Source: Pseudobutyrivibrio ruminis DSM 9787 (GTDB taxonomy: Bacteria > Bacillota > Clostridia > Lachnospirales > Lachnospiraceae). From it: a stretch of 64,000 nucleotides of DNA. This document shows positions 1-9,234 of this stretch, piece after piece (position 1 is the stretch's first letter; each line of letters begins with the position of its first letter). A program made the translations under genes and the position numbers. The stretch lies in NCBI RefSeq assembly GCF_900218035.1, contig NZ_OBMR01000003.1, positions 62,001-126,000 of the forward strand, written 5' to 3'. The notes beneath the pieces are model-generated. The model saw nothing but the letters and a program-made list of their open reading frames with translations, was not told the DNA's origin and did no database searches.

Positions 1-1
1 G

Positions 2-550
2 CGTGTTTCAGAAATGGTTATTGAAAGAGCAAAGAGATTAGTAGAGCATGGCCAGGATGTAATGATTCTTTTGGATTCAATTACTCGTCTTGCACGTGCA
101 TACAACCTTACTGTACAGCCATCAGGCCGTACACTTTCAGGTGGTCTTGATCCTGCAGCTCTTCACATGCCAAAGAAGTTCTTTGGTGCAGCCAGAAACA
201 TGCGTGAAGGCGGTTCCCTTACAATCCTTGCTACAGCACTTGTAGATACAGGTTCCAAGATGGACGACGTTGTATTCGAGGAATTCAAGGGTACAGGTAA
301 TATGGAGCTTATTCTTGATAGAAAGCTTTCAGAAAAGAGAATATTCCCAGCTATTGATATCACAGGTTCTGGTACTCGTAGAGAAGATCTTCTTCTTTCA
401 AGAAAAGAGCTTGATGCAATGGAAATTATGAGAAAAGCAATCAATGGTGCCAGAAAAGAAGACGCCGTTGAAACTATTCTTAATATGTTTGCTCATACAA
501 AGAGCAATGACGAATACATCGATATGATTATTCGTAAGAGAGTTATCTAA
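2..550 (+). CDS. rho: Transcription termination factor Rho, C-terminal part
   Basis: Hexameric RNA-dependent ATPase that ends transcription. The frame is open from base 2, so the N-terminal and RNA-binding part lies upstream of the window; 182 residues remain. Visible are the Walker B segment ([14 protein letters not shown]), the Q-loop region ([16 protein letters not shown]), the R-loop/arginine-finger region ([11 protein letters not shown]) and the [10 protein letters not shown] segment near the C-terminus, all collinear with Rho. The 27 bp gap to the malic enzyme gene and its own strong ribosome site suggest possible co-transcription. Confidence 0.97.
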   Translation, partial: RVSEMVIERAKRLVEHGQDVMILLDSITRLARAYNLTVQPSGRTLSGGLDPAALHMPKKFFGAARNMREGGSLTILATALVDTGSKMDDVVFEEFKGTGNMELILDRKLSEKRIFPAIDITGSGTRREDLLLSRKELDAMEIMRKAINGARKEDAVETILNMFAHTKSNDEYIDMIIRKRVI

Positions 551-577
551 TTCAATTGATATTCAAGGAGGGAAATC

Positions 578-1729
578 ATGGCATCAGTAGACGAAACAGC
601 GGTATTTTTACACAAGCAGTGGAACGGTAAAATCGAGACATGTGCAAAGGCGCCAGTTAAAAGCAGAGAGGATTTGTCGATTGCTTACACTCCAGGCGTT
701 GCAGCTCCATGCCGAATCATTGCTGAAGACCCAGAAGCAGCGTATAGCTACACACTTAAAGCAAACACAGTGGCTGTTGTATCTGACGGTTCTGCTGTCC
801 TTGGCCTTGGAAATATTGGACCACTTGCAGCAATGCCAGTTATGGAAGGCAAGTGCGTATTGTTCAAGGAGTTCGGTGGTGTTAATGCATTTCCTATCGT
901 TTTAAATACTCAGGATCCAGACGAAATAGTTGCTGCAGTAAAGGCTATTGCTCCAACATTTGGTGGAATCAATCTTGAGGATATTTCTGCTCCACGTTGC
1001 TTCGAAATCGAAGAGCGTCTTAAAAAGGAGCTTGATATTCCAGTATTTCATGATGATCAGCATGGTACAGCAATTGTTGTACTTGCTGGCATTATCAATG
1101 CGTTAAAGGTAGTTAACAAGAAAAAAGAAGATTGCAAGGTAGTAGTTAATGGTGCAGGTTCTGCAGGAATAGCCATTACAAAGCTTCTTCTTAGATATGG
1201 ATTTAAGGATGTCACAATGTGTGATAGGGAAGGAATCATTGGTCCGGACTATCCAAATCTTAATTGGATGCAAAAAGAAATGACCAACGTCACGAACCTT
1301 TCACATAAGACTGGTACACTTAAGGATGCCTTAGTTGGTGCGGACATTTTTGTTGGTGTTTCGGCTCCGGGTATCGTATCAAAGGAAATGGTTGCCTCTA
1401 TGGCAAAGGATTCAATTCTTTTTGCGATGGCCAACCCTACACCAGAGATTATGCCTGACGAAGCAAAGGAAGCAGGGGCTAGGGTAATTGGTACAGGACG
1501 TTCTGATTTTCCTAATCAGGTTAACAATGTAGTTGCATTCCCTGGTATTTTTAGGGGCGCCCTTGAAGCGAGAGCTACAGCTATCACAGAAGAAATGAAA
1601 TTGGCAGCAGCAGAAACTATTGCCGGTCTTGTTGACGAAGAGAATCTTTGCGATGATTTCATTTTGCCAGAAGCTTTTGATCCACGTGTTGCAGTAGCAG
1701 TAGCAAATGCAATTAAAGCATTGGTTTAA
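578..1729 (+). CDS. NAD(P)-dependent malic enzyme
   Basis: Oxidative decarboxylation of malate to pyruvate in the cytoplasm. The 383-residue length fits the short bacterial malic enzymes. The N-terminal catalytic part shows [22 protein letters not shown] and the metal/substrate segment FHDDQHGTA; the C-terminal Rossmann part has [11 protein letters not shown] and later MANPTPEI. The start is set by an AAGGAGGG ribosome site seven bases upstream. It follows rho closely. The nicotinamide cofactor preference cannot be read from the sequence. Confidence 0.93.
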   Translation: MASVDETAVFLHKQWNGKIETCAKAPVKSREDLSIAYTPGVAAPCRIIAEDPEAAYSYTLKANTVAVVSDGSAVLGLGNIGPLAAMPVMEGKCVLFKEFGGVNAFPIVLNTQDPDEIVAAVKAIAPTFGGINLEDISAPRCFEIEERLKKELDIPVFHDDQHGTAIVVLAGIINALKVVNKKKEDCKVVVNGAGSAGIAITKLLLRYGFKDVTMCDREGIIGPDYPNLNWMQKEMTNVTNLSHKTGTLKDALVGADIFVGVSAPGIVSKEMVASMAKDSILFAMANPTPEIMPDEAKEAGARVIGTGRSDFPNQVNNVVAFPGIFRGALEARATAITEEMKLAAAETIAGLVDEENLCDDFILPEAFDPRVAVAVANAIKALV

Positions 1730-1764
1730 ATCAAATAAGTTATAAGTAGTTAGTGAGGAAAATC

Positions 1765-2280
1765 ATGGCAGAACCAAATTTAATATACAAGATTACAATA
1801 CTAGAATTATTACATCGTAGTGGTTTCCCGCTTAGCAACAGTCAAATCACAGACTTCTTTCTGGAGGGTGATTTGACTGATTATTTCACAGCCCAGCAAG
1901 CCATCAGCGACGATGAGGAAGCAGGGCTGATTTTTTCGAAAACTAATCATAATAATACGACCTATTCAATTACAGATGATGGTGTGAAGACCTTGGAGCT
2001 ATTCAAAGAAAAGATTTCTCCAGCTCTTTCAAAGGATATTAACAAATATCTAAAGGTCAATTCCATTTCCATGAAGGAAGAGAATTCCTACAAGGCAACG
2101 TACTTCAAAGCCGATAGGGGTGGCTATGTTGTACAGCTTCGTATTACGGAAAACGATGTTCCGACCATGGATTTAAGCTTTCATGTAGGCTCTAAGGAGC
2201 AGGCAGAAACACTATGTAACAATTGGAAGGTTCGTAGTGATCAGGTATATGAAGCGGTGATGGATATACTTATGGGGTGA
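1765..2280 (+). CDS. DUF4364 family protein
   Basis: A 171-residue protein of the DUF4364 family, common in Clostridia, with an N-terminal winged-helix-like part (LELLHRSGFPLSNSQITDFF). The family function is not established; a DNA-binding or regulatory role is only inferred from the fold-like N-terminus. The ATG at 1765 is preferred over a GTG at 1753 because GTGAGGA lies just upstream of 1765. It ends three bases before the histidine kinase gene, so the two are probably co-transcribed. Confidence 0.75.
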   Translation: MAEPNLIYKITILELLHRSGFPLSNSQITDFFLEGDLTDYFTAQQAISDDEEAGLIFSKTNHNNTTYSITDDGVKTLELFKEKISPALSKDINKYLKVNSISMKEENSYKATYFKADRGGYVVQLRITENDVPTMDLSFHVGSKEQAETLCNNWKVRSDQVYEAVMDILMG

Positions 2281-2283
2281 GGT

Positions 2284-4266
2284 ATGAAATCTGTTTACAT
2301 TAAAATGATTTTAATTGTAACAGTAGTATTATTTATTGTAGTGGGGGCACTACTAGCTTCAGTTGCCGTCATTTCTGACGGCACGCTTAGTAGAAATCAA
2401 TTCATTAAACTAATCGTTGTTTTTTCCATTTTTTTAATCTTTGCCATTATTGTGGCACTTAGAATTGCACAGAATGTTATAAAAGAAATAAATAGCATGA
2501 ATGAGTTTATGCAACGTCAGCTAGATGCTATAGATTCTGCAAGTAGGGCAAAAAGCCAGTTCTTAGCAAACATGTCACATGAAATAAGAACTCCTATTAA
2601 TGCTATCCTCGGTATGAACGAAATGATTATCAGGGAAAGCGCGGATGAGCAAATAGTAGAGTATGCAACTAATGTAAAACAGGCTGGAAAAGCTTTGCTT
2701 GCTCAGGTAAACAGTGTTTTGGATTACTCAAAGCTGGAAGAGGGCAAGATGGAGATAATCCAGGTTGAGTACGACTTAGCCACCATGATAAATGGGTTTG
2801 TTACGGCTGTAACTACTAGAGCTAAATCAAAGGGCCTGAGGATGGATGTAAATGTAGATACCAATCTACCAACCACATTGTTTGGCGATGATGTCAGATT
2901 GGGCCAGGTAATTAATAATCTACTTACAAATGCAGTGAAATATACCGAAGTAGGTGTAATCACTTTAAATATTTGGGAAGAATCCAGATCAGATGGAGCA
3001 ATTGATATTGGCGTAAGTGTGCAGGATACTGGAATTGGTATTAAGCCAGAAGATATGGAAAAGCTATCTGCTTCATTTACTAGAATAGAGGAGGAGCGCA
3101 ATAGAAACATAGAGGGCACAGGTCTTGGAATACCAATTGTTATAGAGATTCTTAAGCTGATGGGAAGCGACCTGAAAGTGGAAAGTGTGTATGGACAGGG
3201 TTCCACTTTCTCGTTTGTTGTCAGACAGGGAATCATTAATGATGAGCCGCTGGGAGATTATAGAAAACGTGTTAAGCGCAGCTATATGCGAAGGAATAAG
3301 TATACTTATCCATCTATGCCGACAGCCAACATTATAGTTGTAGATGATTATGAAATGAATCTTGTAGTGGCAAAGAACCTTATGAAGGTTTATGATTTTA
3401 TTCCTGATTTAGCAGAATCTGGACCAGAAGCACTTACTAGAATTCAGGAGAAGCATTACGACATCATTTTCATGGATCATATGATGCCGGATATGGATGG
3501 CGTAGAAACGCTGGAGCTTCTAAAGAAGCGACATATGATTGATGAATCTACGGCGGTAATAGCATTGACTGCTAACGCAATTGCAGGTGCTAAGGATTTT
3601 TACATATCAAAGGGATTCAATGACTATCTGACAAAACCAATAGACGCGGAAGCCTTGGAGCAGGTGCTGACAAAATACGTACCGGCAGAAAAGATAGTAA
3701 AGAAATCGATCAGTGATATAAAAAATAATAAATCCTTAACAACGGATGATGAGGAAAGAAAAGCTTTAATAAAAATATTTATATCCACTATTCAAGAAAC
3801 AGCAAGGAATCTAGATAGTTTATTGGAAGCGGAGGACATTAAAAACTACACTATCAAGGTTCATGGACTGAAGAGCACAGCTAGATTGATAGGTGAAATG
3901 TCCATTTCAAGTAAAGCGGAAGCTTTAGAAAAGGCAGGAAATGAAAACGACTGGGATTATATAAAATCTCATCATAAGGAATTAATAAGAGAATACCTAG
4001 GCCTGGAAAATTCATATAAAGAAGTAAAAGAAACGAAGAAAACGCTGGATCCAGGGGAATTGAAGGATGCAATATATTCAATTATAGAAATGGCCAGCGT
4101 TTGTGATTACACATCTACAGAGATGGTTTTAGATTCATTGGATGAATATGCTATGCCGGAAAATGTAGAATCGGAAATGAAACATGTACGAGAGCTTTTA
4201 CAAAAGCTTGATTATGAGGGTGTTGTTGAATCAGCTAAAAAAATGCTTAACAATGGGGGTAACTAA
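2284..4266 (+). CDS. Membrane hybrid histidine kinase (HisKA-HATPase-receiver-Hpt)
   Basis: A 660-residue sensor with two membrane helices (about 8-30 and 41-60) joined by a very short loop, so there is almost no extracellular sensor. Then comes a HisKA domain with the phospho-accepting His at 99 (MSHEIRTPINAIL), an ATPase domain (NNLLTNAVKYT, DTGIGI, GTGLGIPI), a receiver (VVDD near 353, Asp about 398 in FMDHMMPDMDG) and an Hpt domain (His about 527 in IKVHGLKSTARLIG), followed by about 100 uncharacterised residues. It carries a full internal phosphorelay. Its stop overlaps the next start by one base, pairing it with the double-receiver protein. Confidence 0.9.
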   Translation: MKSVYIKMILIVTVVLFIVVGALLASVAVISDGTLSRNQFIKLIVVFSIFLIFAIIVALRIAQNVIKEINSMNEFMQRQLDAIDSASRAKSQFLANMSHEIRTPINAILGMNEMIIRESADEQIVEYATNVKQAGKALLAQVNSVLDYSKLEEGKMEIIQVEYDLATMINGFVTAVTTRAKSKGLRMDVNVDTNLPTTLFGDDVRLGQVINNLLTNAVKYTEVGVITLNIWEESRSDGAIDIGVSVQDTGIGIKPEDMEKLSASFTRIEEERNRNIEGTGLGIPIVIEILKLMGSDLKVESVYGQGSTFSFVVRQGIINDEPLGDYRKRVKRSYMRRNKYTYPSMPTANIIVVDDYEMNLVVAKNLMKVYDFIPDLAESGPEALTRIQEKHYDIIFMDHMMPDMDGVETLELLKKRHMIDESTAVIALTANAIAGAKDFYISKGFNDYLTKPIDAEALEQVLTKYVPAEKIVKKSISDIKNNKSLTTDDEERKALIKIFISTIQETARNLDSLLEAEDIKNYTIKVHGLKSTARLIGEMSISSKAEALEKAGNENDWDYIKSHHKELIREYLGLENSYKEVKETKKTLDPGELKDAIYSIIEMASVCDYTSTEMVLDSLDEYAMPENVESEMKHVRELLQKLDYEGVVESAKKMLNNGGN

Positions 4267-5114
4267 TGGATTACGGGTTTTCTAATGAAAAGCAAAGTAA
4301 AGTAGCAATTATCAGTTCAAAGTCCAGCTTTTCAGTAATGGGAATTCAAAAGAAGCTGCAGGAATCAGGAATTGAAGGGGTGCCGGTTCGTCCAAGTATC
4401 TTTCAGATTGAGGAAGCTATTGAGGAGAGTGAACCGATAATTTACTATTTGGATGACGAAATCTATACTCCAAGTGGAGAAGATTTTTTAAACGAAATGA
4501 GAAAGCTATGCCTGGAGCAGGAGCGTTTGCTTATACTTGTAGGCGAAGAAGCAGAGTATGAGAAGGCTACAGAAATTATCCCTAAATCGGCAATCGTAGG
4601 GTGGTTTAATAGGCCTGTTGATATGGATGCCTTGCTGGAAACATTGGAAAAGGCATTAGGGGGCGAAATAAAACCTGCCAGACAGCGTCATATTTTAATA
4701 GTAGATGACGATGCAACGTATATGCGAATGCTTCATGAGTGGATGAAAGACAGATATCAGATTACTATGCTTGATGCTGGTACAAAAGCTATCCATTGGC
4801 TGATGGACAATTCACAAAACGTAGATTTGATTTTACTGGATTGCGAAATGCCATCGATGGATGGCCCTACAGTTTTTCGAATGTTAAAAGAAGACCCAGG
4901 CTCTAGAAATATTCCAGTAATGTTCTTGACTGGCAAGAGTGATAGAGATATGGTTATAAGAGCCGTTGGCTTAGGGCCAGAGGACTATATACTTAAATCA
5001 ATAGATAAAAAAGAACTTATGGATAAGCTGGAAGATTTCTTTGGTCGCTTGAAGACCATGGAGGATTCAGACCAGGAAGAAGTATCAGATGGTAAAACAG
5101 GGGTTGTATTTTAG
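4266..5114 (+). CDS. Response regulator with degenerate N-terminal and intact C-terminal receiver
   Basis: A 282-residue protein translationally coupled to the hybrid kinase (ATGA-type overlap at 4264-4268). Residues 1-130 look like a receiver-like fold without an obvious acceptor motif; residues about 140-265 are a standard receiver (HILIVDDD, acceptor Asp about 192 in LLDCEMPSMDG, FLTGKSD, YILKSIDKKEL). There is no output domain, so it may be a phosphate sink, relay or protein-interaction regulator. A partner role with the preceding kinase is inferred from coupling only. Confidence 0.82.
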   Translation: MDYGFSNEKQSKVAIISSKSSFSVMGIQKKLQESGIEGVPVRPSIFQIEEAIEESEPIIYYLDDEIYTPSGEDFLNEMRKLCLEQERLLILVGEEAEYEKATEIIPKSAIVGWFNRPVDMDALLETLEKALGGEIKPARQRHILIVDDDATYMRMLHEWMKDRYQITMLDAGTKAIHWLMDNSQNVDLILLDCEMPSMDGPTVFRMLKEDPGSRNIPVMFLTGKSDRDMVIRAVGLGPEDYILKSIDKKELMDKLEDFFGRLKTMEDSDQEEVSDGKTGVVF

Positions 5115-5132
5115 TATATTCCATGTTATACT
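5104..5132 (+). promoter_or_regulatory. Sigma-A promoter for rpmE
   Basis: TTGTAT, 17-base spacer, TATACT, with an extended TG one base upstream of the -10. It overlaps the last codons of the upstream regulator gene and predicts a leader of roughly 110 nt before rpmE. Confidence 0.6.
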
Positions 5133-5139
5133 TGAGAAG

Positions 5140-5250
5140 CTGTTAATCGGGATGAAATGCGAGACCCTCGCATTTAAGCAGTATTCGAGATTTTTATCTC
5201 ACAAATTACAGTTGGAAATTGTAAAAAATTATTATGAGAGGTGAAATTAA
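5140..5250 (+). ncRNA. Candidate rpmE leader RNA
   Basis: The predicted 5' leader of rpmE has a perfect nine-base-pair hairpin (arms 5155-5163 and 5167-5175, three-base loop ACC) and no following U tract, so it is not a terminator. Autoregulatory leader motifs are known upstream of L31 genes; whether this one fits the known Firmicute L31 motif needs a covariance-model search. Confidence 0.4.
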
Positions 5251-5457
5251 ATGAGACAGGGTATCCATCCAGATTATTACCAGGCTACAGTTACTTGCAA
5301 CTGCGGTAACACATTCGTAACAGGTTCTACAAAGGAGAGCATCCACGTAGAAATTTGTTCAAAGTGTCATCCATTCTACACAGGCCAGCAGAAAGCTACA
5401 CAGGCTCGTGGACGTATTGACAAGTTCAACAAGAAGTATGGTATTGACGCAAAGTAG
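5251..5457 (+). CDS. rpmE: 50S ribosomal protein L31
   Basis: A 68-residue ribosomal protein of the zinc-binding type: the cysteines of TCNCGNTF and [12 protein letters not shown] form the expected four-Cys arrangement. The start follows an AGAGGTG ribosome site. It has its own promoter at 5104 and a terminator at 5476, so it can be expressed as a single gene. Confidence 0.97.
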   Translation: MRQGIHPDYYQATVTCNCGNTFVTGSTKESIHVEICSKCHPFYTGQQKATQARGRIDKFNKKYGIDAK

Positions 5458-5475
5458 TCATTTATTTGGACTTTT

Positions 5476-5507
5476 AAGGGTTGAGATTCGTCTCAGCCCT
5501 TTATTTC
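5476..5507 (+). terminator. Intrinsic terminator after rpmE
   Basis: A GC-rich stem around a TTCG tetraloop (5487-5490) followed by a T-rich tail. Confidence 0.8.
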
Positions 5508-5523
5508 GTGTAGGGGGCTTAAA

Positions 5524-6453
5524 ATGAAGTATTCAGGCATAGGCGGACAGGCTGTGATGGAAGGCGTTATGATGCGAAACGGCAATAAATATGCCGTGGC
5601 AGTTCGTACACCAGACAAATCTATTGCAGTAGATGTTAAAAATACAAAAGACATAAATGACATGTGGCACAAGATTCCAATTATCAGAGGAATGGTATCA
5701 TTTATTGATTCACTTGTGATTGGCCTTAGCACACTTATGTATTCAGCTAGCTTCTTCGAGGACGAAGAGGATGCTGTTGATAAATCAAAGCTTTCTGAAG
5801 AAGAGCTTAAAAAGCTCGAGAAAAAGGAAAAGGCTGAGATGGGCGGCACTCTGGTGTTGTCATTTGTACTTGCTCTTGGTATTTTCTTTGCGTTGCCATA
5901 CTTTATATCCCTTGGTTTAAACAAATATATTGAGTCGCAGGCGTTGATTGCTCTCATCGAAGGACTTATTCGTATCGGTATTTTTATTGGTTACATCGTG
6001 ATGATTTCTCATATGGATGATATCAAGCGTACCTTTATGTATCACGGTGCAGAGCACAAATGCATTAATTGTATCGAGGCAGGAAAGCCTCTTACAGTTG
6101 AAAATGTTCGCACAGCCACACGTTTTCACAAGAGATGTGGTACTAGCTTCATTTTCATTGTATTCATTATTTCAGTTTTTGTTTTCATGTTTATCTCTTT
6201 CGATAACACATGGGTAAAGCTCATTGCAAGACTTTTACTTATTCCAGTTATCGCTGGTATTTCTTATGAGTTCATAAGGCTTGCAGGACGTCATGAAAAT
6301 GGCTTTGTAAACATTTTCTCAAAGCCAGGGCTATGGTTACAGAGACTTACAGTAATGGAGCCAGACGACGATATGATTGAGGTTGGAATTGCCTCAGTAG
6401 AAGCAGTGTTTGATTGGAAAGGATTCATCGAAGAAAACAGGGAGTGTTTTTAG
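5524..6453 (+). CDS. DUF1385 family membrane protein (YqhQ-like)
   Basis: A 309-residue protein with the family signature YSGIGGQAVMEGVMMR at the N-terminus and several hydrophobic segments (about 105-130, 140-165 and 205-245). The conserved AEHKCINC and FHKRCGTSF segments are present. DUF1385 proteins commonly sit between rpmE and prmC in Firmicutes, as here; their biochemical role is not settled. The stop lies two bases before the prmC start, which points to translational coupling. Confidence 0.88.
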   Translation: MKYSGIGGQAVMEGVMMRNGNKYAVAVRTPDKSIAVDVKNTKDINDMWHKIPIIRGMVSFIDSLVIGLSTLMYSASFFEDEEDAVDKSKLSEEELKKLEKKEKAEMGGTLVLSFVLALGIFFALPYFISLGLNKYIESQALIALIEGLIRIGIFIGYIVMISHMDDIKRTFMYHGAEHKCINCIEAGKPLTVENVRTATRFHKRCGTSFIFIVFIISVFVFMFISFDNTWVKLIARLLLIPVIAGISYEFIRLAGRHENGFVNIFSKPGLWLQRLTVMEPDDDMIEVGIASVEAVFDWKGFIEENRECF

Positions 6454-6455
6454 GT

Positions 6456-7286
6456 ATGACTTTTAAACAGGCTTTAGATAAAGGAATAGTATTACTGGAA
6501 TCAGAAAATATCGCTGATGCAAAGATAGACGCTTGGTATCTTCTTTCATATGTTAGCGGTCTTACAAAGGCTCAGTATTTTCTGAAGCAATCAGAAGAAA
6601 TCGATAATAATATTCTTTATAAATATAAGGATGTCCTTTTAAGGAGAGCAGGTCATGAGCCACTCCAGCACATTACTGGAGAGCAGGATTTCATGGGCAT
6701 CACATTTTGGGTAAATGAAAATGTTCTCATCCCTCGTCAGGACACCGAGACTCTCGTAGAGGAGGCTCTTAAGGTTATTCCTAGTGGTAGCCATATTTTG
6801 GATTTGTGTACTGGCAGCGGATGTGTTATTCTATCTCTTGTTGTCCTGGGCCAAGGGCTTTCAGGAATAGGTGTAGATATCTCGGAGGAAGCACTTGCTG
6901 TTGCCCGCGAGAATGGCGCTAGGCTTGTAGGCCGTAAGGCGGATTTTGTTAAAGGCGATATGTTCCAGCCAGTTAGCGGCAAGTTCAACGCCATCGTATC
7001 AAATCCACCATACATCCCTTCAGCAGTTGTGGATGAGTTGGAGCCAGAGGTAAAGGATCATGAGCCTCGTCTTGCACTAGACGGCACAGAGGATGGCCTT
7101 TTCTTCTATAAGAAAATCACTGCTGAGGCAGGGGATTATCTTAACGATGGTGGCTGGCTTTTAGTTGAAATCGGCTATGATCAGGGGCCTGATGTTTCTG
7201 CACTATTCAAAGAGGCAGGATTCAAGGACGTTGAAGTAATAAAGGATTTAGCAGGCAACGATAGGGTCGTTAAAGGACATCTATAG
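6456..7286 (+). CDS. prmC: Peptide chain release factor N5-glutamine methyltransferase
   Basis: Methylates the GGQ glutamine of release factors. The 276-residue protein has an N-terminal helical domain and a SAM-binding methyltransferase domain (ILDLCTGSGCVILSL) with the substrate-glutamine motif SNPPYIPS. The ATG at 6456, just after the preceding stop, is chosen over an in-frame ATG at 6414 that lies inside the upstream gene. Its substrate gene prfA follows directly. Confidence 0.95.
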   Translation: MTFKQALDKGIVLLESENIADAKIDAWYLLSYVSGLTKAQYFLKQSEEIDNNILYKYKDVLLRRAGHEPLQHITGEQDFMGITFWVNENVLIPRQDTETLVEEALKVIPSGSHILDLCTGSGCVILSLVVLGQGLSGIGVDISEEALAVARENGARLVGRKADFVKGDMFQPVSGKFNAIVSNPPYIPSAVVDELEPEVKDHEPRLALDGTEDGLFFYKKITAEAGDYLNDGGWLLVEIGYDQGPDVSALFKEAGFKDVEVIKDLAGNDRVVKGHL

Positions 7287-7342
7287 TGACGCAGGTGTAT
7301 TGTGTCTGTTAATAAAGTGGTTAATAACATGGAGGTTTTAGC

Positions 7343-8416
7343 ATGTTTGATAGATTAGAAGATTTAGTATTAAGATACGAGGAAGTAATGAACTTGCTTT
7401 CTGAGCCAGATGTGGCTAATGATAATGCCAGATTTAGAGCACTCATGAAGGAGCAGGCTGAGCTTGCACCTATCGTAGAGGCTTACAAGCAGTATTCAGC
7501 TCACAAGCAGAACATTCAGGATTCTTTAGAGCTTCTCGAGCTTGAATCAGATGAGGAAATGAAGGAGCTTGCAAAGGAAGAGATGAAGGAATCTCAGGCA
7601 GAGGTTGAGCGCCTTGAGCAGGAGCTTAAAATCTTACTTCTTCCTAAGGATCCTAACGATGATAAGAACGTTATCGTGGAAATTCGTGCAGGCGCAGGTG
7701 GAGAGGAAGCAGCCCTTTTCGCAGCGGAAATCTACCGTATGTACGTACATTACGTAGAGTCACGTGGATGGAAGGTTGAGCTTCTTGAAGCAGACGAGAC
7801 AGGTATCGGCGGAATGAAGAACATCGAGTTCATGGTTAAGGGAACTGGCGCATACTCAATCCTTAAGTACGAGTCTGGTGTACATCGTGTACAGCGTGTT
7901 CCAGAGACAGAGTCACAGGGCCGTATCCAGACATCTACATGTTCAGTAGCAGTTATGCCAGAGGCAGAAGAAGTTGATATCCAGATTGATGAAAAGGATA
8001 TCCGTATCGACGTAATGCGTGCTTCAGGTAACGGTGGTCAGTGTGTCAACACAACAGATTCAGCTGTTCGTCTTACTCACTACCCAACAGGTATTGTTAT
8101 CTACAGCCAGACAGAGAAGTCACAGCTTCAGAATAAGGAAAAGGCTTTCGCACTCCTTCGTGCAAAGCTTTATGATTTAGAGCTTCAGAAGCAGCAGGAT
8201 GCAGAAGCTGCAGAGCGTCGCTCACAGATTGGTACTGGTGACCGTGCAGAAAAGATTCGTACATACAACTTCCCACAGGGACGTGTAACAGATCACCGTA
8301 TCAACCTTACACTTTACAAGCTCGATAAGATCATGAACGGAGATATTCAGGAAATTCTTGATGCGCTTATCGCAGCAGATCAGGCTGCTAAATTGGCGAA
8401 GATGAATGATAAGTAA
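7343..8416 (+). CDS. prfA: Peptide chain release factor 1
   Basis: Recognises UAA/UAG stop codons and triggers peptide release. The 357-residue length is normal. The specificity tripeptide region reads [10 protein letters not shown] and the catalytic loop is [17 protein letters not shown], carrying the GGQ that PrmC methylates. An N-terminal helical hairpin precedes it. The start is supported by GGAGG at 7331-7335. A terminator follows. Confidence 0.97.
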   Translation: MFDRLEDLVLRYEEVMNLLSEPDVANDNARFRALMKEQAELAPIVEAYKQYSAHKQNIQDSLELLELESDEEMKELAKEEMKESQAEVERLEQELKILLLPKDPNDDKNVIVEIRAGAGGEEAALFAAEIYRMYVHYVESRGWKVELLEADETGIGGMKNIEFMVKGTGAYSILKYESGVHRVQRVPETESQGRIQTSTCSVAVMPEAEEVDIQIDEKDIRIDVMRASGNGGQCVNTTDSAVRLTHYPTGIVIYSQTEKSQLQNKEKAFALLRAKLYDLELQKQQDAEAAERRSQIGTGDRAEKIRTYNFPQGRVTDHRINLTLYKLDKIMNGDIQEILDALIAADQAAKLAKMNDK

Positions 8417-8420
8417 TATA

Positions 8421-8456
8421 AAAACAGTCTAGCATTAATGCTAGGCTGTTTTTTGT
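8421..8456 (+). terminator. Intrinsic terminator after prfA
   Basis: A long stem (arms about 8423-8434 and 8439-8450, one G-T pair) followed by a T run. Confidence 0.85.
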
Positions 8457-8494
8457 TTGCAGCGTTGTCACCTATGGCAACAAACTTTTTAATC

Positions 8495-8523
8495 TTGCGC
8501 ACAATTCAAATTTGTATTATTTT
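8495..8523 (+). promoter_or_regulatory. Candidate promoter giving a near-leaderless LytTR regulator mRNA
   Basis: TTGCGC, 17 bases, TATTTT. The expected transcript start would fall at or next to the ATG at 8530, and no Shine-Dalgarno sequence precedes that ATG. Both elements are imperfect. Confidence 0.35.
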
Positions 8524-8529
8524 AATAGC

Positions 8530-9234
8530 ATGATTAATGTTTGTATAGTTGAAGACGAGCTAGAGCAGGCTTCAGTTTTAAAGAATTATATAAGTAAATA
8601 CAGTTCGGCAAAGAATCAGCAGTTTAATATTACATATCTGCCAGATGGAATTGATTTGGTGGATGATTATAAGGGACAGTTTGATATTATCCTTTTGGAT
8701 ATTCAGATGAAGCATTTGGATGGCATGGCAGCAGCAGAGAAAATCCGCCAGGTGGATTCTGATGTTATCATTATTTTTATCACATCCACAGTTCAGTATG
8801 CAGTGCAGGGCTATGCAGTGGATGCGCTAGGATATGTTCTTAAGCCTGTACCATATCATCAGTTTGAGCAGATTTTTGATAAGGCAATAGTCAGAGTGCA
8901 GGCTAAGCAACAGCATGTTTATATAAAGGTTGCTGTTGATGACAAGCAGCTGAAGCTGGATTGCAACAATATTATCTATATTGAAAGTCAGCGCAACAAT
9001 GTGGTTATACATTGCAAGGATGCTGATTACGTTACAGCAGGGCCTCTCAAGCGTTTTGATGAGATGCTTATGGACCATGGCTTCAGCAAGTGCCATAATG
9101 CATATTTGATAAATCTATCAGAGGTTGAAGCTGTACAAAAAGAGGAAGTTTTATTAACAAATGATGTAATGCTTCCAATAAGTCGCGCCAGAAAGAAAGA
9201 GTTTATGGCTGCGTTGACGGAGGACATTTTATAA
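8530..9234 (+). CDS. LytTR-type response regulator
   Basis: A 234-residue two-component regulator of the AgrA/ComE/VirR class. The N-terminal receiver shows CIVEDE and acceptor Asp in ILLDIQMKHLDG; the C-terminal LytTR DNA-binding domain shows IIYIESQRNNVVIH and CHNAYLINLSEVEAV. LytTR proteins bind tandem direct repeats about two helix turns apart. The start is uncertain: ATG 8530 begins the natural receiver strand, but it lacks a ribosome site and a TTG at 8512 is also in frame. It overlaps the kinase gene by one base. Confidence 0.88.
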   Translation: MINVCIVEDELEQASVLKNYISKYSSAKNQQFNITYLPDGIDLVDDYKGQFDIILLDIQMKHLDGMAAAEKIRQVDSDVIIIFITSTVQYAVQGYAVDALGYVLKPVPYHQFEQIFDKAIVRVQAKQQHVYIKVAVDDKQLKLDCNNIIYIESQRNNVVIHCKDADYVTAGPLKRFDEMLMDHGFSKCHNAYLINLSEVEAVQKEEVLLTNDVMLPISRARKKEFMAALTEDIL

